From: Pseudomonas sp. IAC-BECa141
GTDB lineage: Bacteria; Pseudomonadota; Gammaproteobacteria; Pseudomonadales; Pseudomonadaceae
Length of the DNA: 64,000 nt
Direction: 5' to 3'
NCBI RefSeq assembly: GCF_020544405.1
Contig: NZ_CP065410.1
Location: forward strand, 372,001 to 436,000
The notes beneath the pieces were generated by a model that did no database searches, was not told where the DNA came from, and was given only the letters and a program-made list of their open reading frames with translations. The position numbers and the translations under genes are program-made. Each line of letters begins with the position of its first letter. Within the stretch, counting starts at the first letter, position 1. This document shows positions 37,306 through 48,362 of this stretch, piece after piece.

Positions 37306-38277
37306 ATGCAGACTTTGTTTCCGCAGATCAAACCTCACGCACGGCACGATCTGGCCGTCGATGACACCCATACGCTGTACGTCGACGAAAGCGGTTCACC
37401 GGAAGGCTTGCCGGTGGTGTTCATCCACGGAGGTCCCGGCGCCGGGTGCGACGCCCAGAGTCGCCGCTACTTCGATCCGAACCTGTATCGCATTGTCACC
37501 TTCGACCAGCGCGGCTGCGGTCGCTCCACGCCCCACGCCAGCCTGGAAAACAACACCACCTGGGATCTGGTCGAAGACCTTGAGCGCATTCGCAAACACC
37601 TGGGCATTGATAAATGGGTGCTGTTCGGCGGTTCCTGGGGTTCGACCCTGGCGCTGGCCTACGCGCAGACTCACCCGGAGCGCGTGCATGGTCTGATCCT
37701 GCGCGGGATTTTTCTCTGCCGTCCGCAGGAAATCGAATGGTTCTACCAGGCCGGTGCCAGCCGTCTGTTCCCCGATTACTGGCAGGACTACCTCGCACCG
37801 ATCCCGTTGGACGAGCGCGATGACCTGCTCAGCGCTTTCCACAAGCGCCTGACCGGCAACGACCAGATCGCCCAGATGCACGCGGCCAAGGCCTGGTCGA
37901 CCTGGGAAGGGCGCACCGCGACCCTGCGCCCGAATCCGCTGGTGGTCGACCGTTTCTCCGAGCCGCAGCGCGCGCTGTCGATCGCGCGGATCGAATGCCA
38001 CTACTTCACCAACAATGCGTTTCTTGAACCAGACCAGTTGATTCGCGACATGGGCAAGATCGCTCATCTGCCGGGCGTGATCATCCATGGTCGCTACGAC
38101 GTGATCTGCCCGCTCGACAACGCCTGGGAACTGCATCAGGCCTGGCCGAACAGTGAGCTGCAGGTGATCCGCGACGCCGGCCACGCCGCGTCCGAACCGG
38201 GCATCACCGATGCACTGGTGCGCGCCGCCAGCAAAATGGCCCGGCGTCTGCTCGACCTGCCGCCTGAAGAAGCATGA
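37306..38277 (+). CDS. pip: Proline iminopeptidase
   Basis: A 323-residue peptidase of family S33 that removes N-terminal proline. Motifs: [11 protein letters not shown] (oxyanion region), [12 protein letters not shown], the nucleophile elbow [15 protein letters not shown], and the C-terminal [13 protein letters not shown] (Asp) and [11 protein letters not shown] (His). It is cytoplasmic. Its stop overlaps the dtd start (ATGA), a pairing seen across Pseudomonas. A TTGAC hexamer at 37222 could be part of its promoter, but no convincing -10 element was found. Confidence 0.95.
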   Translation: MQTLFPQIKPHARHDLAVDDTHTLYVDESGSPEGLPVVFIHGGPGAGCDAQSRRYFDPNLYRIVTFDQRGCGRSTPHASLENNTTWDLVEDLERIRKHLGIDKWVLFGGSWGSTLALAYAQTHPERVHGLILRGIFLCRPQEIEWFYQAGASRLFPDYWQDYLAPIPLDERDDLLSAFHKRLTGNDQIAQMHAAKAWSTWEGRTATLRPNPLVVDRFSEPQRALSIARIECHYFTNNAFLEPDQLIRDMGKIAHLPGVIIHGRYDVICPLDNAWELHQAWPNSELQVIRDAGHAASEPGITDALVRAASKMARRLLDLPPEEA

Positions 38278-38711
38278 AAGGTCTGCTGCAGCGCGTGAAA
38301 GGCGCGCGGGTCGAAGTGGCGGGCGAGGTGGTTGGCAGTGTCGATCAGGGGTTATTGGTGCTGGTGGCGGTCGAACCCGACGACACGCCGGCCAGCGCCG
38401 ACAAACTTCTGCATAAGCTGCTTAACTATCGAGTGTTCAGTGACGCCGAGGGCAAGATGAATTTGTCCCTGACGGATGTGGGCGGCGGGTTGCTGCTGGT
38501 CTCTCAGTTCACCCTCGCCGCCGACACCAAAAGCGGGTTGCGCCCGAGTTTCTCGACCGCCGCCCCTCCGGCGTTGGGCGAAGAGTTATTCGACTATCTA
38601 TTAAGCAAAGCGAAACAGATGCATGGCACAGTGGCATCAGGTAGATTCGGCGCGGATATGCAGGTGCACCTGGTCAACGATGGCCCGGTCACCTTCCTGT
38701 TACAGACATGA
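38274..38711 (+). CDS. dtd: D-aminoacyl-tRNA deacylase
   Basis: A 145-residue homodimeric enzyme that removes D-amino acids (and glycine from tRNA-Ala) from mischarged tRNAs. Both signature motifs are present: [13 protein letters not shown] (the SQFTL motif) and the C-terminal [10 protein letters not shown] (the cross-subunit Gly-cisPro type NxGPVT motif). Standard family length. It is translationally coupled to pip through a four-base overlap. Confidence 0.97.
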   Translation: MKGLLQRVKGARVEVAGEVVGSVDQGLLVLVAVEPDDTPASADKLLHKLLNYRVFSDAEGKMNLSLTDVGGGLLLVSQFTLAADTKSGLRPSFSTAAPPALGEELFDYLLSKAKQMHGTVASGRFGADMQVHLVNDGPVTFLLQT

Positions 38712-39032
38712 AAGCGCTTGAAACATCTTTTTAAGGGCTTTTCGACTGAAAACAGGGAATTTTCGCGATAAATACTTTGTTACCCCTGATGCGTTGTCAC
38801 GCGGGCTACTAGATAATCGCGCGCTACGGGGATCAGCGTTCGTTGGTCCATTTTGACTTAGGTAGAGACTTGTCCGGATCCGATTGGGGAATCATTTTGA
38901 CCCAGCGGAGTCGGAACAATGCTCGCCAACTTGGCAAGGGTGCCCTGAAAGGTCGGTTTTTTTGTACCGAATCCCTCACAGGCACTTCATCTGGCCGTTG
39001 GTTTATTGATCTGTTTTCGGCGAGGGTTGCTC
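38712..39032. other. 321-base intergenic region before opgG, no gene seen
   Basis: This AT-richer stretch lies between dtd and opgG. It contains no family-like coding sequence. The only structure noticed is a T-rich hairpin-like TCGGT...ACCGA around 38961-38978. No confident sigma-70, AlgU or sigma-54 promoter could be picked out. It presumably carries the osmotically controlled promoter of opgGH. Confidence 0.5.
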
Positions 39033-40847
39033 GTGATTGTTAGTCCCTGTAATGCAGCAAAATTGTCTGCCAAACGCTTGCGCAGCGCTCTGGTAGCGGG
39101 CTCGGCAGTACTCTGCCTGCTCAGCGCCGGCCAGCTTTGGGCATTCAATCTTGACGATGTGTCGGCCAAGGCCAAAGAGCTGGCCGGGCAGAAGTTCGAA
39201 GCCCCGCGCAGCAACCTGCCAAACGAATTCCGTGAGATGAAATTCGCGGACTACCAGAAGATTCGTTTCCGCACCGAAAAAGCCGAATGGGCCGACCAGA
39301 AGACCCCGTTCAAGCTGTCCTTCTATCATCAGGGCATGCACTTCGATACGCCGGTGAAAATCAACGAAATCACCGCGAACACCGTCGAAGAGATCAAATA
39401 CGATCCGAGCCGTTTCGATTTCGGCGACCTGCAGTTCGATCCGAAGGCCACCGAACAACTGGGCTACGCCGGTTTCCGTGTGCTGTACCCGATCAACAAG
39501 GCTGACAAGCAAGACGAAATCATGACCATGCTGGGCGCGAGCTACTTCCGCGTCGTCGGCAAGGGTCACACCTACGGCCTGTCGGCCCGTGGCCTTGCGA
39601 TCGATACCGCTCTGCCGTCCGGCGAAGAATTCCCGCGTTTTCGCGAGTTCTGGATTCAGCAGCCGAAGCCGGGCGACAAGCACCTGGTGATCTTCGCCCT
39701 GCTGGATTCGCCGCGTGCGACCGGCGCCTACCGTCTGATCCTGCGTCCGGGCAGCGACACGATCGTCGACGTCAAGGGCCAGATGTACCTGCGTGACAAG
39801 GTCGGCAAGCTTGGCATTGCGCCGCTGACCAGCATGTTCCTGTTCGGCGCCAACCAGCCGTCGAAAGTGCTCAACTACCGTCGTGAGCTGCACGACTCCA
39901 GCGGTCTGTCGATCCATGCCGGCAATGGCGAGTGGATCTGGCGTCCGCTGAACAACCCGAAACACCTGGCCGTGAGCAACTTCAGCGTCGAGAACCCGCG
40001 TGGTTTCGGTCTGCTGCAACGTGGCCGTGATTTCAGCCACTACGAAGACCTCGACGACCGCTACGACAAGCGCCCAAGCGCCTGGATCGAGCCGAAGGGC
40101 GACTGGGGCAAAGGCACCGTCGATCTGGTCGAGATCCCGACCGCCGACGAAACCAACGACAACATCGTTGCGTTCTGGAGCCCGGAAAAACTGCCGGAGC
40201 CGGGCCAGCCGCTGGACTTCGCCTACCGCATGCACTGGACCATCGACGAAGCCGCGCTGCACGCGCCGGACAGCGCCTGGGTCAACCAGACCCTGCGCTC
40301 CACGGGTGACGTCAAGCAATCGAACCTGATCCGTCAGCCGGATGGCAGCGTTGCCTACCTGATCGACTTCGAAGGCCCGTCCCTGGCCGCTTTGGCCCCG
40401 GATGCGGACGTTCGCAGCCAGGTCAGCGTCGGCGACAACGCCGAACTGGTCGAGAACAGCGTGCGCTACAACCCGGAAACCAAGGGCTGGCGCCTGACCC
40501 TGCGGATGAAGATCAAGGACCCGAGCAAGTCCACCGAGATGCGCGCAGCGCTGGTGCAGCCAGTGGTTACCGCTGATCTGGCCAAGTCTTCGGTGCCGAC
40601 GTCCAATTCGTCGGTGGCCAAGGCCGACAAGGTTGCCGCCAAGCAACAAGAGAAAGCCGACAAGGAAGCCAAGGCCGCCGAGGCCAAACAGGCCGACGCC
40701 AAGCCGGTTGCAGATGCCAAGGACAAGGCCAACAAAGACGCCAAGCAGCCAGCCGCTGCGGACGCGGCCCCAGCCACACCGGAATCGGCACCGACTGAAG
40801 AAGTCCTGACCGAGACCTGGAGCTATCAGTTGCCTGCCGATGAGTAA
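39033..40847 (+). CDS. opgG: Periplasmic glucan biosynthesis protein G
   Basis: A 604-residue protein from GTG 39033 ([19 protein letters not shown]) with a long signal peptide ending at QLWA. OpgG acts in the periplasm on osmoregulated periplasmic glucans, together with OpgH. Its MdoG beta-sandwich domains cover most of the chain ([15 protein letters not shown] to about residue 515). A Lys/Ala/Asp-rich low-complexity stretch of about 60 residues follows ([20 protein letters not shown] and on) before a short conserved end ([12 protein letters not shown]). The opgH start lies inside its last codons, an 8-base overlap. Confidence 0.95.
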   Translation: MIVSPCNAAKLSAKRLRSALVAGSAVLCLLSAGQLWAFNLDDVSAKAKELAGQKFEAPRSNLPNEFREMKFADYQKIRFRTEKAEWADQKTPFKLSFYHQGMHFDTPVKINEITANTVEEIKYDPSRFDFGDLQFDPKATEQLGYAGFRVLYPINKADKQDEIMTMLGASYFRVVGKGHTYGLSARGLAIDTALPSGEEFPRFREFWIQQPKPGDKHLVIFALLDSPRATGAYRLILRPGSDTIVDVKGQMYLRDKVGKLGIAPLTSMFLFGANQPSKVLNYRRELHDSSGLSIHAGNGEWIWRPLNNPKHLAVSNFSVENPRGFGLLQRGRDFSHYEDLDDRYDKRPSAWIEPKGDWGKGTVDLVEIPTADETNDNIVAFWSPEKLPEPGQPLDFAYRMHWTIDEAALHAPDSAWVNQTLRSTGDVKQSNLIRQPDGSVAYLIDFEGPSLAALAPDADVRSQVSVGDNAELVENSVRYNPETKGWRLTLRMKIKDPSKSTEMRAALVQPVVTADLAKSSVPTSNSSVAKADKVAAKQQEKADKEAKAAEAKQADAKPVADAKDKANKDAKQPAAADAAPATPESAPTEEVLTETWSYQLPADE

Positions 40848-43410
40848 CTCTCAAGTACAGCCAGAGACTCTGTCCGAGTACCTGGCGCATTTGCCGATGA
40901 CCGACGAGCAGCGCGCGGAGCTCGCGGGCTGCCAGTCCTTCAGCGAATTGCATGAACGCCTGTCGTCCAAGACCTTTGACGCTCCGACCGAAGCCGCCCA
41001 GGCTTCGGTGGGCAAGCGCCTGATCCTGAGCACCGCCGAAGAGCTGCAAGACGCGGAAATGCTGGTGCTCGACGCCAGCGGCCGGATCAGCATGAAGGCC
41101 ACGCCGCCGATCCGTCGGACCAAGGTCGTGCCGGAACCGTGGCGCACCAACATTCTGGTGCGTGGCTGGCGCCGCCTGACCGGCCGGACCAATCCGCCGA
41201 AACCGCCGAAGGACGCCAACGTGCTGCCGGCGGCGCGCTGGCGCACGGTCGGTTCGATCCGTCGCTACATTCTTTTGCTGCTGATGCTGGGTCAGACCAT
41301 CGTCGCCGGCTGGTACATGAAAGGCATCATGCCGTACCAGGGCTGGTCGTTTGTCGATCTGGAAGAAGTCCTGCATCAACCGCTGCTGCAAACCGCCACG
41401 CAAGTGCTGCCGTATGCGCTGCAGACCAGCATCCTGATCATGTTCGGGATTCTGTTCTGCTGGGTGTCGGCCGGTTTCTGGACCGCGCTGATGGGCTTCC
41501 TCGAATTGCTCACCGGCCACGATAAGTACCGGATCTCCGGTAAAAGTGCCGGTAACGAGCCGATTCCGAAAGACGCGCGCACCGCGCTGGTGATGCCGAT
41601 CTGCAACGAAGACGTGCCTCGGGTGTTCGCCGGTCTGCGCGCGACCTTCGAGTCGGTCGCGGCTACCGGTGATCTGGACCGTTTCGACTTCTTCGTCCTC
41701 AGCGACAGTAACGACACCGACATCTGCGTTGCCGAGCAGCAGGCCTGGCTGGACGTCTGCCGCGAAGCCAAGGGCTTCGGCAAGATCTTCTATCGCCGCC
41801 GTCGCCGCCGCGTCAAACGCAAGAGCGGCAACCTCGACGACTTCTGCCGTCGCTGGGGCGGTGACTACAAGTACATGGTCGTGCTCGACGCCGACTCGGT
41901 GATGAGCGGCGAGTGCCTGACCAGTCTGGTGCGCCTGATGGAGGCCACTCCGGACGCCGGCATCATCCAGACCGCGCCGCGCGCTTCGGGCATGGACACG
42001 TTGTATGCACGCATGCAGCAGTTCGCCACCCGCGTGTACGGTCCGTTGTTCACGGCCGGTCTGCACTTCTGGCAGCTGGGTGAATCCCACTACTGGGGTC
42101 ACAACGCGATCATCCGCATGAAGCCGTTCATCGACCACTGCGCCCTGGCGCCGTTGCCGGGCAAGGGTGCGTTCTCCGGTGCGATCCTCTCTCACGACTT
42201 CGTTGAAGCGGCGCTGATGCGCCGTGCCGGCTGGGGCGTGTGGATTGCCTACGATCTGCCGGGCAGCTACGAGGAACTGCCGCCGAACCTGCTCGACGAG
42301 CTCAAGCGTGACCGTCGCTGGTGCCACGGCAACCTGATGAACTTCCGCCTGTTCCTGGTAAAAGGCATGCACCCGGTGCACCGCGCGGTGTTCCTGACCG
42401 GCGTGATGTCTTACCTGTCGGCGCCGTTGTGGTTCTTCTTCCTGGTGCTGTCGACCGCGCTGCTGGCGGTGAACACGCTGATGGAGCCGCAGTACTTCCT
42501 CGAACCGCGTCAGCTGTATCCTCTGTGGCCGCAATGGCACCCGGACAAAGCGATTGCGCTGTTCTCGACGACCATCGTGCTGCTGTTCCTGCCGAAACTG
42601 TTGAGCGTCATCCTGATCTGGGCCAAGGGCGCGAAAGAGTTCGGCGGCAAGTTCAAGGTCACTCTGTCGATGCTGCTGGAGATGCTGTTCTCCATGCTGC
42701 TGGCGCCGGTGCGGATGATTTTCCACACCCGTTTCGTGCTCGCCGCGTTCCTCGGCTGGGCTGCGACCTGGAACTCGCCGCAGCGTGACGACGATTCGAC
42801 GCCGTGGAGCGAAGCGGTCAAGCGTCACGGTCCGCAGACCCTGTTGGGCTTCCTCTGGGCGCTGCTGGTGATCTGGCTGAACCCGAGCTTCCTGTGGTGG
42901 CTGGTGCCGATCGTCGGTTCGCTGATGCTGTCGATTCCGGTGTCGGTGATTTCCAGCCGCGTCGGTTTGGGCCTCAAATCCCGTGACGAGAGCCTGTTCC
43001 TCATCCCCGAGGAATACAATCCGCCACAGGCGCTGCTGGCTACCGATCAGTACACTCACGAAAACCGCTGGCATGCGCTGAACGATGGCTTCATCCGCGC
43101 CGTGGTCGATCCGCAGCAGAACGCCCTGGCGTGCTCGCTGGCGACCTCGCGTCACGGTGAGGCCGAGCCGATCGAATGGCTGCGTCAGGAACGTGTGCGT
43201 CACGCGATCAAGGTCGGCCCGGCCGGGCTGAACAACCATGAGCGCCTGCAACTGCTGAGCGATCCGGTGGCCCTGGCCCGTCTGCACGAGCAGGTGTGGG
43301 CCGAAGGCCACGCCGAGTGGCTGGACGCCTGGCGGGCCTCGGTGAAAGCCGATCCCCATGCGCCGCTGCTGCCGCTCAAGCCTGTGAGCTTGCAGGCGCA
43401 ACCGGCCTGA
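40840..43410 (+). CDS. opgH: Glucans biosynthesis glucosyltransferase H
   Basis: An 856-residue inner-membrane family-2 glycosyltransferase that polymerises UDP-glucose into the beta-1,2 backbone of periplasmic glucans and exports it. Two helices (about 140-165 and 195-220) precede the cytoplasmic catalytic domain with [38 protein letters not shown] and the RDRRWCHGN (QxxRW-like) motif. A cluster of helices follows from about 510 to 710. It is translationally coupled to opgG and followed by a strong terminator. Confidence 0.96.
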   Translation: MSNSQVQPETLSEYLAHLPMTDEQRAELAGCQSFSELHERLSSKTFDAPTEAAQASVGKRLILSTAEELQDAEMLVLDASGRISMKATPPIRRTKVVPEPWRTNILVRGWRRLTGRTNPPKPPKDANVLPAARWRTVGSIRRYILLLLMLGQTIVAGWYMKGIMPYQGWSFVDLEEVLHQPLLQTATQVLPYALQTSILIMFGILFCWVSAGFWTALMGFLELLTGHDKYRISGKSAGNEPIPKDARTALVMPICNEDVPRVFAGLRATFESVAATGDLDRFDFFVLSDSNDTDICVAEQQAWLDVCREAKGFGKIFYRRRRRRVKRKSGNLDDFCRRWGGDYKYMVVLDADSVMSGECLTSLVRLMEATPDAGIIQTAPRASGMDTLYARMQQFATRVYGPLFTAGLHFWQLGESHYWGHNAIIRMKPFIDHCALAPLPGKGAFSGAILSHDFVEAALMRRAGWGVWIAYDLPGSYEELPPNLLDELKRDRRWCHGNLMNFRLFLVKGMHPVHRAVFLTGVMSYLSAPLWFFFLVLSTALLAVNTLMEPQYFLEPRQLYPLWPQWHPDKAIALFSTTIVLLFLPKLLSVILIWAKGAKEFGGKFKVTLSMLLEMLFSMLLAPVRMIFHTRFVLAAFLGWAATWNSPQRDDDSTPWSEAVKRHGPQTLLGFLWALLVIWLNPSFLWWLVPIVGSLMLSIPVSVISSRVGLGLKSRDESLFLIPEEYNPPQALLATDQYTHENRWHALNDGFIRAVVDPQQNALACSLATSRHGEAEPIEWLRQERVRHAIKVGPAGLNNHERLQLLSDPVALARLHEQVWAEGHAEWLDAWRASVKADPHAPLLPLKPVSLQAQPA

Positions 43411-43415
43411 TGAAG

Positions 43416-43440
43416 AAACCCCGCGAAAGCGGGGTTTTTT
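43416..43440 (+). terminator. Rho-independent terminator of opgGH
   Basis: Stem AAACCCCGC / GCGGGGTTT with a GAAA tetraloop and a run of seven T residues immediately after opgH. Confidence 0.95.
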
Positions 43441-43464
43441 TGCCTGCCGATTACCGACGCGGAT

Positions 43465-43522
43465 CAATCATTCCCACGTCGAACCGTCTGCGTGGGAATG
43501 CAGGCCGGGACGCTCTGCGCCC
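43465..43522. repeat. Partial copy of the palindromic intergenic repeat
   Basis: A degenerate TTCCCACG...CGTGGGAA hairpin followed by a remnant of the GGGACGCtctGCG module. The right half of the element is missing. Confidence 0.65.
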
Positions 43523-43663
43523 CATCCGGCACCGACCGATCAAAAAACCTTGTGCAAACGAACGAGTGCGTTAGCATCCGTCCCCGAATTGGCGCACCCG
43601 GACACTCTTGTCCATTTCTGTCGTTTTTCGCGCTGCAAACGCAATGGTTTTGGGGACTTGAAG

Positions 43664-44461
43664 ATGAAGAAGTATCTGTCGATGCTGCTGGTCGGCGTCA
43701 CGGCACTGGTTGCAGTCAACGCGGCGCAGGCCGGCGCAATCGATGACGCGGTCAAGCGCGGCTCGTTGAAAGTCGGTATGGATCCGACCTACATGCCGTT
43801 CGAAATGACCAACAAGCGCGGCGAAATCATCGGTTTCGAAGTCGACCTCCTCAAAGCCATGACCAAGGCCATGGGCGTCAAGCTGGAACTGGTCTCCACC
43901 GGTTACGACGGGATCATCCCGGCACTGATGACCGACAAGTTCGACATGATCGGCAGCGGCATGACCCTGACACAGGAACGCAACCTGCGCCTGAACTTCA
44001 GCGAACCGTTCATCGTGGTCGGCCAGACCCTGCTGATCCGCAAGGAGCTGGAAGGCACCATCAAGTCCTACAAAGACCTGAACAGCGCCGACTACCGCAT
44101 CACCTCCAAGCTCGGCACCACTGGCGAGATGGTCGCCAAGAAGCTGATCTCCAAGGCCAAGTACCACGGCTACGACAACGAGCAGGAAGCCGTGCTCGAC
44201 GTGGTCAACGGCAAGGCTGACGCCTTTATCTACGACGCCCCGTACAACGTGGTCGCGGTGAACAAGGTCGGCGCCGGCAAGCTGGTGTTCCTCGACAAGC
44301 CGTTCACCTACGAGCCGCTGGCGTTCGGTCTGAAGAAGGGTGACTACGACAGCATCAACTTCATCAACAACTTCCTGCACCAGATCCACGAAGACGGCAC
44401 CTACGATCGCATCCATGACAAGTGGTTCAAGAGCACCGAGTGGCTCAAGGACATGGAATAA
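43664..44461 (+). CDS. Polar amino-acid ABC transporter binding protein
   Basis: A 265-residue periplasmic protein from ATG 43664 (MKKYLSMLLVGVTALVAVN), cleaved after AAQA. It is a family-3 (His/Gln/Arg-type) solute-binding protein: GSLKVGMDPTYMPFEMTN, IIGFEVDLLKAM, DMIGSGMTLTQERNLRLNFS and KLGTTGEMVAKK are all diagnostic. The downstream permease and ATPase complete the transporter. The genomic context matches the PA5074-PA5076 region of P. aeruginosa. The exact substrate is not decided by the sequence. Confidence 0.92.
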   Translation: MKKYLSMLLVGVTALVAVNAAQAGAIDDAVKRGSLKVGMDPTYMPFEMTNKRGEIIGFEVDLLKAMTKAMGVKLELVSTGYDGIIPALMTDKFDMIGSGMTLTQERNLRLNFSEPFIVVGQTLLIRKELEGTIKSYKDLNSADYRITSKLGTTGEMVAKKLISKAKYHGYDNEQEAVLDVVNGKADAFIYDAPYNVVAVNKVGAGKLVFLDKPFTYEPLAFGLKKGDYDSINFINNFLHQIHEDGTYDRIHDKWFKSTEWLKDME

Positions 44462-44472
44462 GGCCCGCCCGC

Positions 44473-44583
44473 TGATCGTTCCCACGCTTTGCGTGGGAAC
44501 GCCGCCCGGGACGCTCCGCGTCCCTTCGCAAGCGTGACGCAGAGCGTCACAGGATGCATTCCCACGCAGAGCGTGGGAACGAG
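44473..44583. repeat. Four-hairpin palindromic intergenic repeat
   Basis: GATCGTTCCCACGC-ttt-GCGTGGGAA, GGGACGC-tcc-GCGTCCC, GTGACGC-aga-GCGTCAC and TTCCCACGC-aga-GCGTGGGAAC in series. Here the two internal modules are in the opposite order to the copies at 32911 and 35071. It lies inside the ABC operon, between binding protein and permease. Confidence 0.9.
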
Positions 44584-44602
44584 CGAATCAGAGAAACATT
44601 CA

Positions 44603-45562
44603 ATGAAACAGAAAAAAGCCCAATGGCCCTGGCACGTCCTGACCGTGCTGGTGCTGGTCGGCCTGGCCGGCGCGCTGTATTACGCCACGTCGCTGATGTC
44701 CTACGAATGGCGCTGGAACCGTGTGCCGCAGTACTTCGCCTATCAGGCCGAGGAAACCCAGCGCGCGAACGATATTTCCACCGTCAGCGAACTGGTGCGC
44801 AAGGGCGGCAGCGCGCAAGTCACCCTGCGCAACGATGCCGGTGACGAGCAGCACCTGACCGTCGACGAAAACAGCCTGCAATTCGCCCAGGGCGACGATG
44901 TGGCCGAAGGCGACGTCGTGGGCGTGACGCGGCATTGGGCGGCGGGTCCGCTGTTGTGGGGCCTGTGGACGACACTTTGGCTGTCGGTGGTGTCCGGCGT
45001 GCTGGGTTTGTTGATCGGTCTGGCCACCGGGCTGTGCCGGCTGTCGAGCAACCCGACCCTGCGCGACCTGTCGACGATCTATGTCGAACTGGTACGCGGC
45101 ACGCCGCTGTTGGTGCAGATCTTCATTTTTTATTTCTTCATTGGCACGGTAATGAACCTGTCCCGGGAGTTCGCCGGGATCGCTGCGCTGTCGCTGTTCA
45201 CGGGCGCCTACGTGGCGGAAATCATCCGTTCCGGTGTGCAGTCGATTGCCCGTGGGCAGAACGAAGCGGCCCGTTCGCTGGGCCTGAGTGCCGGCCAGTC
45301 GATGCGTCATGTGGTGTTGCCGCAGGCTTTCAAACGCGTGCTGCCGCCGCTGGCCGGACAGTTCATCAGTCTGGTCAAGGACACTTCGCTGGTGTCGGTG
45401 ATCGCCATTACCGAGCTGCTGAAAAGCGGTCGTGAAGTCATCACCACCTCGTTCTCGCCGTTCGAGATCCTGTTCTGCGTCGCCGGTCTGTACTTGTTGA
45501 TCAACCTGCCGCTGTCGAAAATCGCCAGCCGGCTTGAGCGGAGGCTCGCGCAAAGTGATTGA
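44603..45562 (+). CDS. Amino-acid ABC transporter permease
   Basis: A 319-residue HisM/GlnP-type permease from ATG 44603 ([16 protein letters not shown]). After TM1 there is an unusually long periplasmic segment (about residues 30-115, including [20 protein letters not shown]). The conserved permease core then begins ([19 protein letters not shown]), with the EAA loop [20 protein letters not shown]. The stop codon overlaps the ATPase start by eight bases. It should form a homodimeric channel, since only one permease gene is present. Confidence 0.9.
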   Translation: MKQKKAQWPWHVLTVLVLVGLAGALYYATSLMSYEWRWNRVPQYFAYQAEETQRANDISTVSELVRKGGSAQVTLRNDAGDEQHLTVDENSLQFAQGDDVAEGDVVGVTRHWAAGPLLWGLWTTLWLSVVSGVLGLLIGLATGLCRLSSNPTLRDLSTIYVELVRGTPLLVQIFIFYFFIGTVMNLSREFAGIAALSLFTGAYVAEIIRSGVQSIARGQNEAARSLGLSAGQSMRHVVLPQAFKRVLPPLAGQFISLVKDTSLVSVIAITELLKSGREVITTSFSPFEILFCVAGLYLLINLPLSKIASRLERRLAQSD

Positions 45563-46289
45563 AGTCCGCGATCTGGTAAAAGTCTTCGACACCCGTGGGC
45601 AAGTGGTGCGCGCGGTGGATAACGTCAGCACCGTTGTCGCCAAGGGTGAAGTGCTGGTGGTGATCGGTCCGTCCGGTTCCGGCAAGTCGACCTTCCTGCG
45701 TTGCCTTAATGGTCTGGAAGAATTCGATTCCGGTTCGGTGAGCATCGACGGCCTGCAACTGGCCGACCCGAAAACCGACATCAACGCCTACCGCCGCGAA
45801 GTCGGCATGGTGTTCCAGCATTTCAATCTGTTCCCGCACATGACCGTGCTGGAGAACCTGTGCCTGGCGCAGAAAGTCGTGCGCAAGCGCGGCCAGAAAG
45901 AAAGCGAAGCCAAGGCGTTGGCGTTGCTGGAGAAGGTCGGTATCGCCCAGAAGGCCCGCGAGTACCCGTCGCGCCTGTCCGGCGGTCAGCAGCAGCGTGT
46001 GGCGATTGCCCGGGCGCTGGCGATGGATCCCAAGGTCATGCTGTTCGACGAGCCGACTTCGGCCCTCGACCCGGAAATGGTCGGCGAAGTACTGGACGTG
46101 ATGAAAAACCTGGCCGTGGAAGGCATGACCATGGTCTGCGTGACCCACGAAATGGGTTTTGCCCGGGAAGTGGCGGATCGGGTGCTGTTCTTCGATCACG
46201 GCAAACTGCTGGAAGATGCTTCGCCGACGGAATTCTTCGACGCGCCGAAGGATCCGCGAGCCCAGGCGTTCCTGCGACAAGTTCTCTAA
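45555..46289 (+). CDS. Amino-acid ABC transporter ATPase
   Basis: A 244-residue ATPase. The start is placed at GTG 45555 ([19 protein letters not shown]), which has GGAGG about eleven bases upstream inside the permease gene and gives normal family length. Motifs: Walker [10 protein letters not shown], signature [15 protein letters not shown], Walker [14 protein letters not shown] and the H-loop CVTHEMGF. It energises the import system formed with the two upstream genes. A short palindrome separates it from the convergent chemoreceptor gene. Confidence 0.94.
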   Translation: MIEVRDLVKVFDTRGQVVRAVDNVSTVVAKGEVLVVIGPSGSGKSTFLRCLNGLEEFDSGSVSIDGLQLADPKTDINAYRREVGMVFQHFNLFPHMTVLENLCLAQKVVRKRGQKESEAKALALLEKVGIAQKAREYPSRLSGGQQQRVAIARALAMDPKVMLFDEPTSALDPEMVGEVLDVMKNLAVEGMTMVCVTHEMGFAREVADRVLFFDHGKLLEDASPTEFFDAPKDPRAQAFLRQVL

Positions 46290-46302
46290 ACGCGACGTCA
46301 CC

Positions 46303-46333
46303 GATCGTTCCCACGCAGAGCGTGGGAACGATC
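46303..46333. repeat. Single-hairpin copy of the palindromic repeat
   Basis: GATCGTTCCCACGC-aga-GCGTGGGAACGATC is a perfect 14-bp inverted repeat. Sitting between convergent genes it may work as a bidirectional terminator, although it has no T run. Confidence 0.85.
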
Positions 46334-46338
46334 AAGCG

Positions 46339-48255
46339 TTATACCTTGAACCGGCCCACCAGCGTTTGCAGGTGAGTGCCCAAACGCGCCAGTTCGACGC
46401 TCGAGGCCGCCGTCTCTTCACTGGCCGCCGAGGTCTGGTCCGAGACATCTCGCACATTCAGCACGCTGCGGTTGATCTCTTCGGCCACGGCGCTCTGCTG
46501 CTCGGCCGCCGCTGCGATCTGCTGGTTCATCGCCTGAATCGCCGAAACGGTGCGGGTGATGCTTTCCAGTGAACCACCGGCACGCCGGGTCAGCTCGACG
46601 CTGCTGTCGGTCAGGGTGCGGCTGTTATCCATGATCGTCGCCACTTGCTGGGTGCCGTTCTGCAAGCCGACGATCAGCTCTTCGATCTCTTCGGTGGACT
46701 TCTGGGTGCGCTGGGCGAGGCTGCGGACTTCATCGGCCACCACCGCAAAACCACGTCCGGCTTCACCCGCGCGGGCGGCTTCGATGGCGGCGTTGAGGGC
46801 CAGCAGGTTGGTTTGCTGGGCCACGGACTTGATGACGTCGAGCACGCTGCCGATCTTGTCGCTTTCGCGCTTGAGTTCGCCCATGGCCTCGGTGGAATGG
46901 CCGACTTCGGCGGCCAGACGTTCGATCTGGGCGATGGCCTCGCCCACCACCTTGTCGCCTTCACGGGCCTGCTGGTCAGCAGCGACGGCCGCTTCCGAAG
47001 CTTCCTCGGCGTTGCGCGCGACTTCCTGCACGGTGGCAGCCATTTCGTTCATGGCGGTGGCGACCTGGTCGGTCTCGACTTTCTGATTGTTGACCCCGGC
47101 GCTGGTCTGTTCGGTCACGGCGGACAACTGTTCGGCAGCGCTGGCGATCTGGGTCACGCCGTCGCTGATGCCGCCGATCAGTTCGCGCAGGCCCTGGGTC
47201 ATGCTCTGCATCGAACGCTGCAACTGACCGAGTTCGTCACGGCGCAGGGACACCAGATTGTGGGTCAGGTCGCCGGCGGCTACGCGTTCGGCGACTTTCA
47301 GGGTCTGCTCCAGCGGAATGATGATCTGCCGGGTGATCGCCCAGGCCGCGAGCAGACCGAAGGCCAAGGCCAGCAGGGTGGCAATCATCAGCATGTTTTT
47401 GGCGTGCGCGGCGTCGGTGTCGCGGACGATGGTCTGGGATTCGGTGAGTTTTTTGCTGACGTCGAGCAGGATGTCGCCCTGGGTCGACATGCGAGCCAGC
47501 GCCTTGGCGTTGTTCACCTGGGAGTCGCGGAACTGGCTGACGGCAGCGCGGTAAGTCTTCAGCGATTCGGTGGCCTGTTGCAGGTTGGCGATGTGTTGCT
47601 CGGGCAGTTTGCTCGGCAGGCTTTCCAGACTGTTCAGGGCGGCGGCGATGGCATCCAGCGCCGGTTGTTCGGCGTCGGCCTTGCCGCTGTAGGTGTAGCC
47701 GCGCACCTGATAGCGCGCCTGTTGCAGCAGTTTGCTCAGCTCGATCACGCTGTTGAATTGCGCAACGCTGTCGCCTTGCAGCAGGGATTTCTCGACTTCG
47801 CTGACCTTGGCCACGGCGTTGTCGGCGCTGGCGCCGAGTTTGCTGCGGGCGTCTTCACGCTGCACGGTGGCCTGGGTCATGTCGGCAAAGGCACGTTTGT
47901 ATTCGGCGACTGCCGCCAGTTGCTGATCGATCAGGGCCACGTCGGACGGTTGCTCGATCATGCCGCGGGCGCTTTGCAGGCCGCTGTCGAGTTTGCCGAG
48001 CAGGTCGTTGACCGCGCCGGGGCCCTGTTCGCCACGGCGGGCTTCATAGTCCAGGCGCGCCAGGCGCAAGTCTTTGGTCAGCTCATTGAGGCTGGAGATG
48101 AAACCGAGCTTGTCGCCCCGGCTGATGATCCCGCTCATGCCGGTCCAGCCGGTAAAGGTGATCAACAGCGTCAGCAGCAGCACCAGGCCGAAACCGATGC
48201 CCAGCTTGCGTTTGACGCTGACGTTTCCAAGATTCTCGGCTAACCAACGGTACAT
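46339..48255 (-). CDS. Methyl-accepting chemotaxis protein with HBM sensor (McpK/McpS-like)
   Basis: A 638-residue receptor. TM1 is at about 14-36, a purely helical periplasmic region of about 245 residues (helical bimodular domain type, rich in Leu/Ala/Gln) follows, TM2 is near 285-305, then HAMP and the signalling domain with the hairpin tip [23 protein letters not shown] receptors respond to organic acids such as TCA-cycle intermediates; the syntenic P. aeruginosa receptor (PA5072, McpK) senses alpha-ketoglutarate. The ligand here is inferred from synteny and domain type only. A sigma-28-like promoter lies upstream. Confidence 0.92.
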   Translation of the reverse strand: MYRWLAENLGNVSVKRKLGIGFGLVLLLTLLITFTGWTGMSGIISRGDKLGFISSLNELTKDLRLARLDYEARRGEQGPGAVNDLLGKLDSGLQSARGMIEQPSDVALIDQQLAAVAEYKRAFADMTQATVQREDARSKLGASADNAVAKVSEVEKSLLQGDSVAQFNSVIELSKLLQQARYQVRGYTYSGKADAEQPALDAIAAALNSLESLPSKLPEQHIANLQQATESLKTYRAAVSQFRDSQVNNAKALARMSTQGDILLDVSKKLTESQTIVRDTDAAHAKNMLMIATLLALAFGLLAAWAITRQIIIPLEQTLKVAERVAAGDLTHNLVSLRRDELGQLQRSMQSMTQGLRELIGGISDGVTQIASAAEQLSAVTEQTSAGVNNQKVETDQVATAMNEMAATVQEVARNAEEASEAAVAADQQAREGDKVVGEAIAQIERLAAEVGHSTEAMGELKRESDKIGSVLDVIKSVAQQTNLLALNAAIEAARAGEAGRGFAVVADEVRSLAQRTQKSTEEIEELIVGLQNGTQQVATIMDNSRTLTDSSVELTRRAGGSLESITRTVSAIQAMNQQIAAAAEQQSAVAEEINRSVLNVRDVSDQTSAASEETAASSVELARLGTHLQTLVGRFKV

Positions 48256-48297
48256 GCGACGACTCCCCTCGGACCACTAATTGGACTTATGGAGAGT

Positions 48298-48324
48298 GTA
48301 TCGGCCGCATGATGGCAATCTGTA
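48298..48324 (-). promoter_or_regulatory. Candidate sigma-28 (FliA) promoter of the HBM chemoreceptor
   Basis: The minus strand reads TACA-N15-GCCGATAC, close to the flagellar consensus TAAA-N15-GCCGATAA with exact spacing. It lies about 45 bases upstream of the chemoreceptor start codon, so coexpression with motility genes is expected. Confidence 0.6.
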
Positions 48325-48362
48325 ACGCGATTTGTCTGGCGAAGGGCTTGGAACGGCAGTGT

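Noticed and set aside
38843..39043. A small 66-codon frame upstream of opgG
   Set aside because: No ribosome-binding site, no similarity to known families, and it overlaps the opgG start region.
40567..43467. A 966-codon open frame antisense to opgH
   Set aside because: Composition is Arg/Gln/His-rich without domains; opgH on the plus strand has all catalytic motifs.
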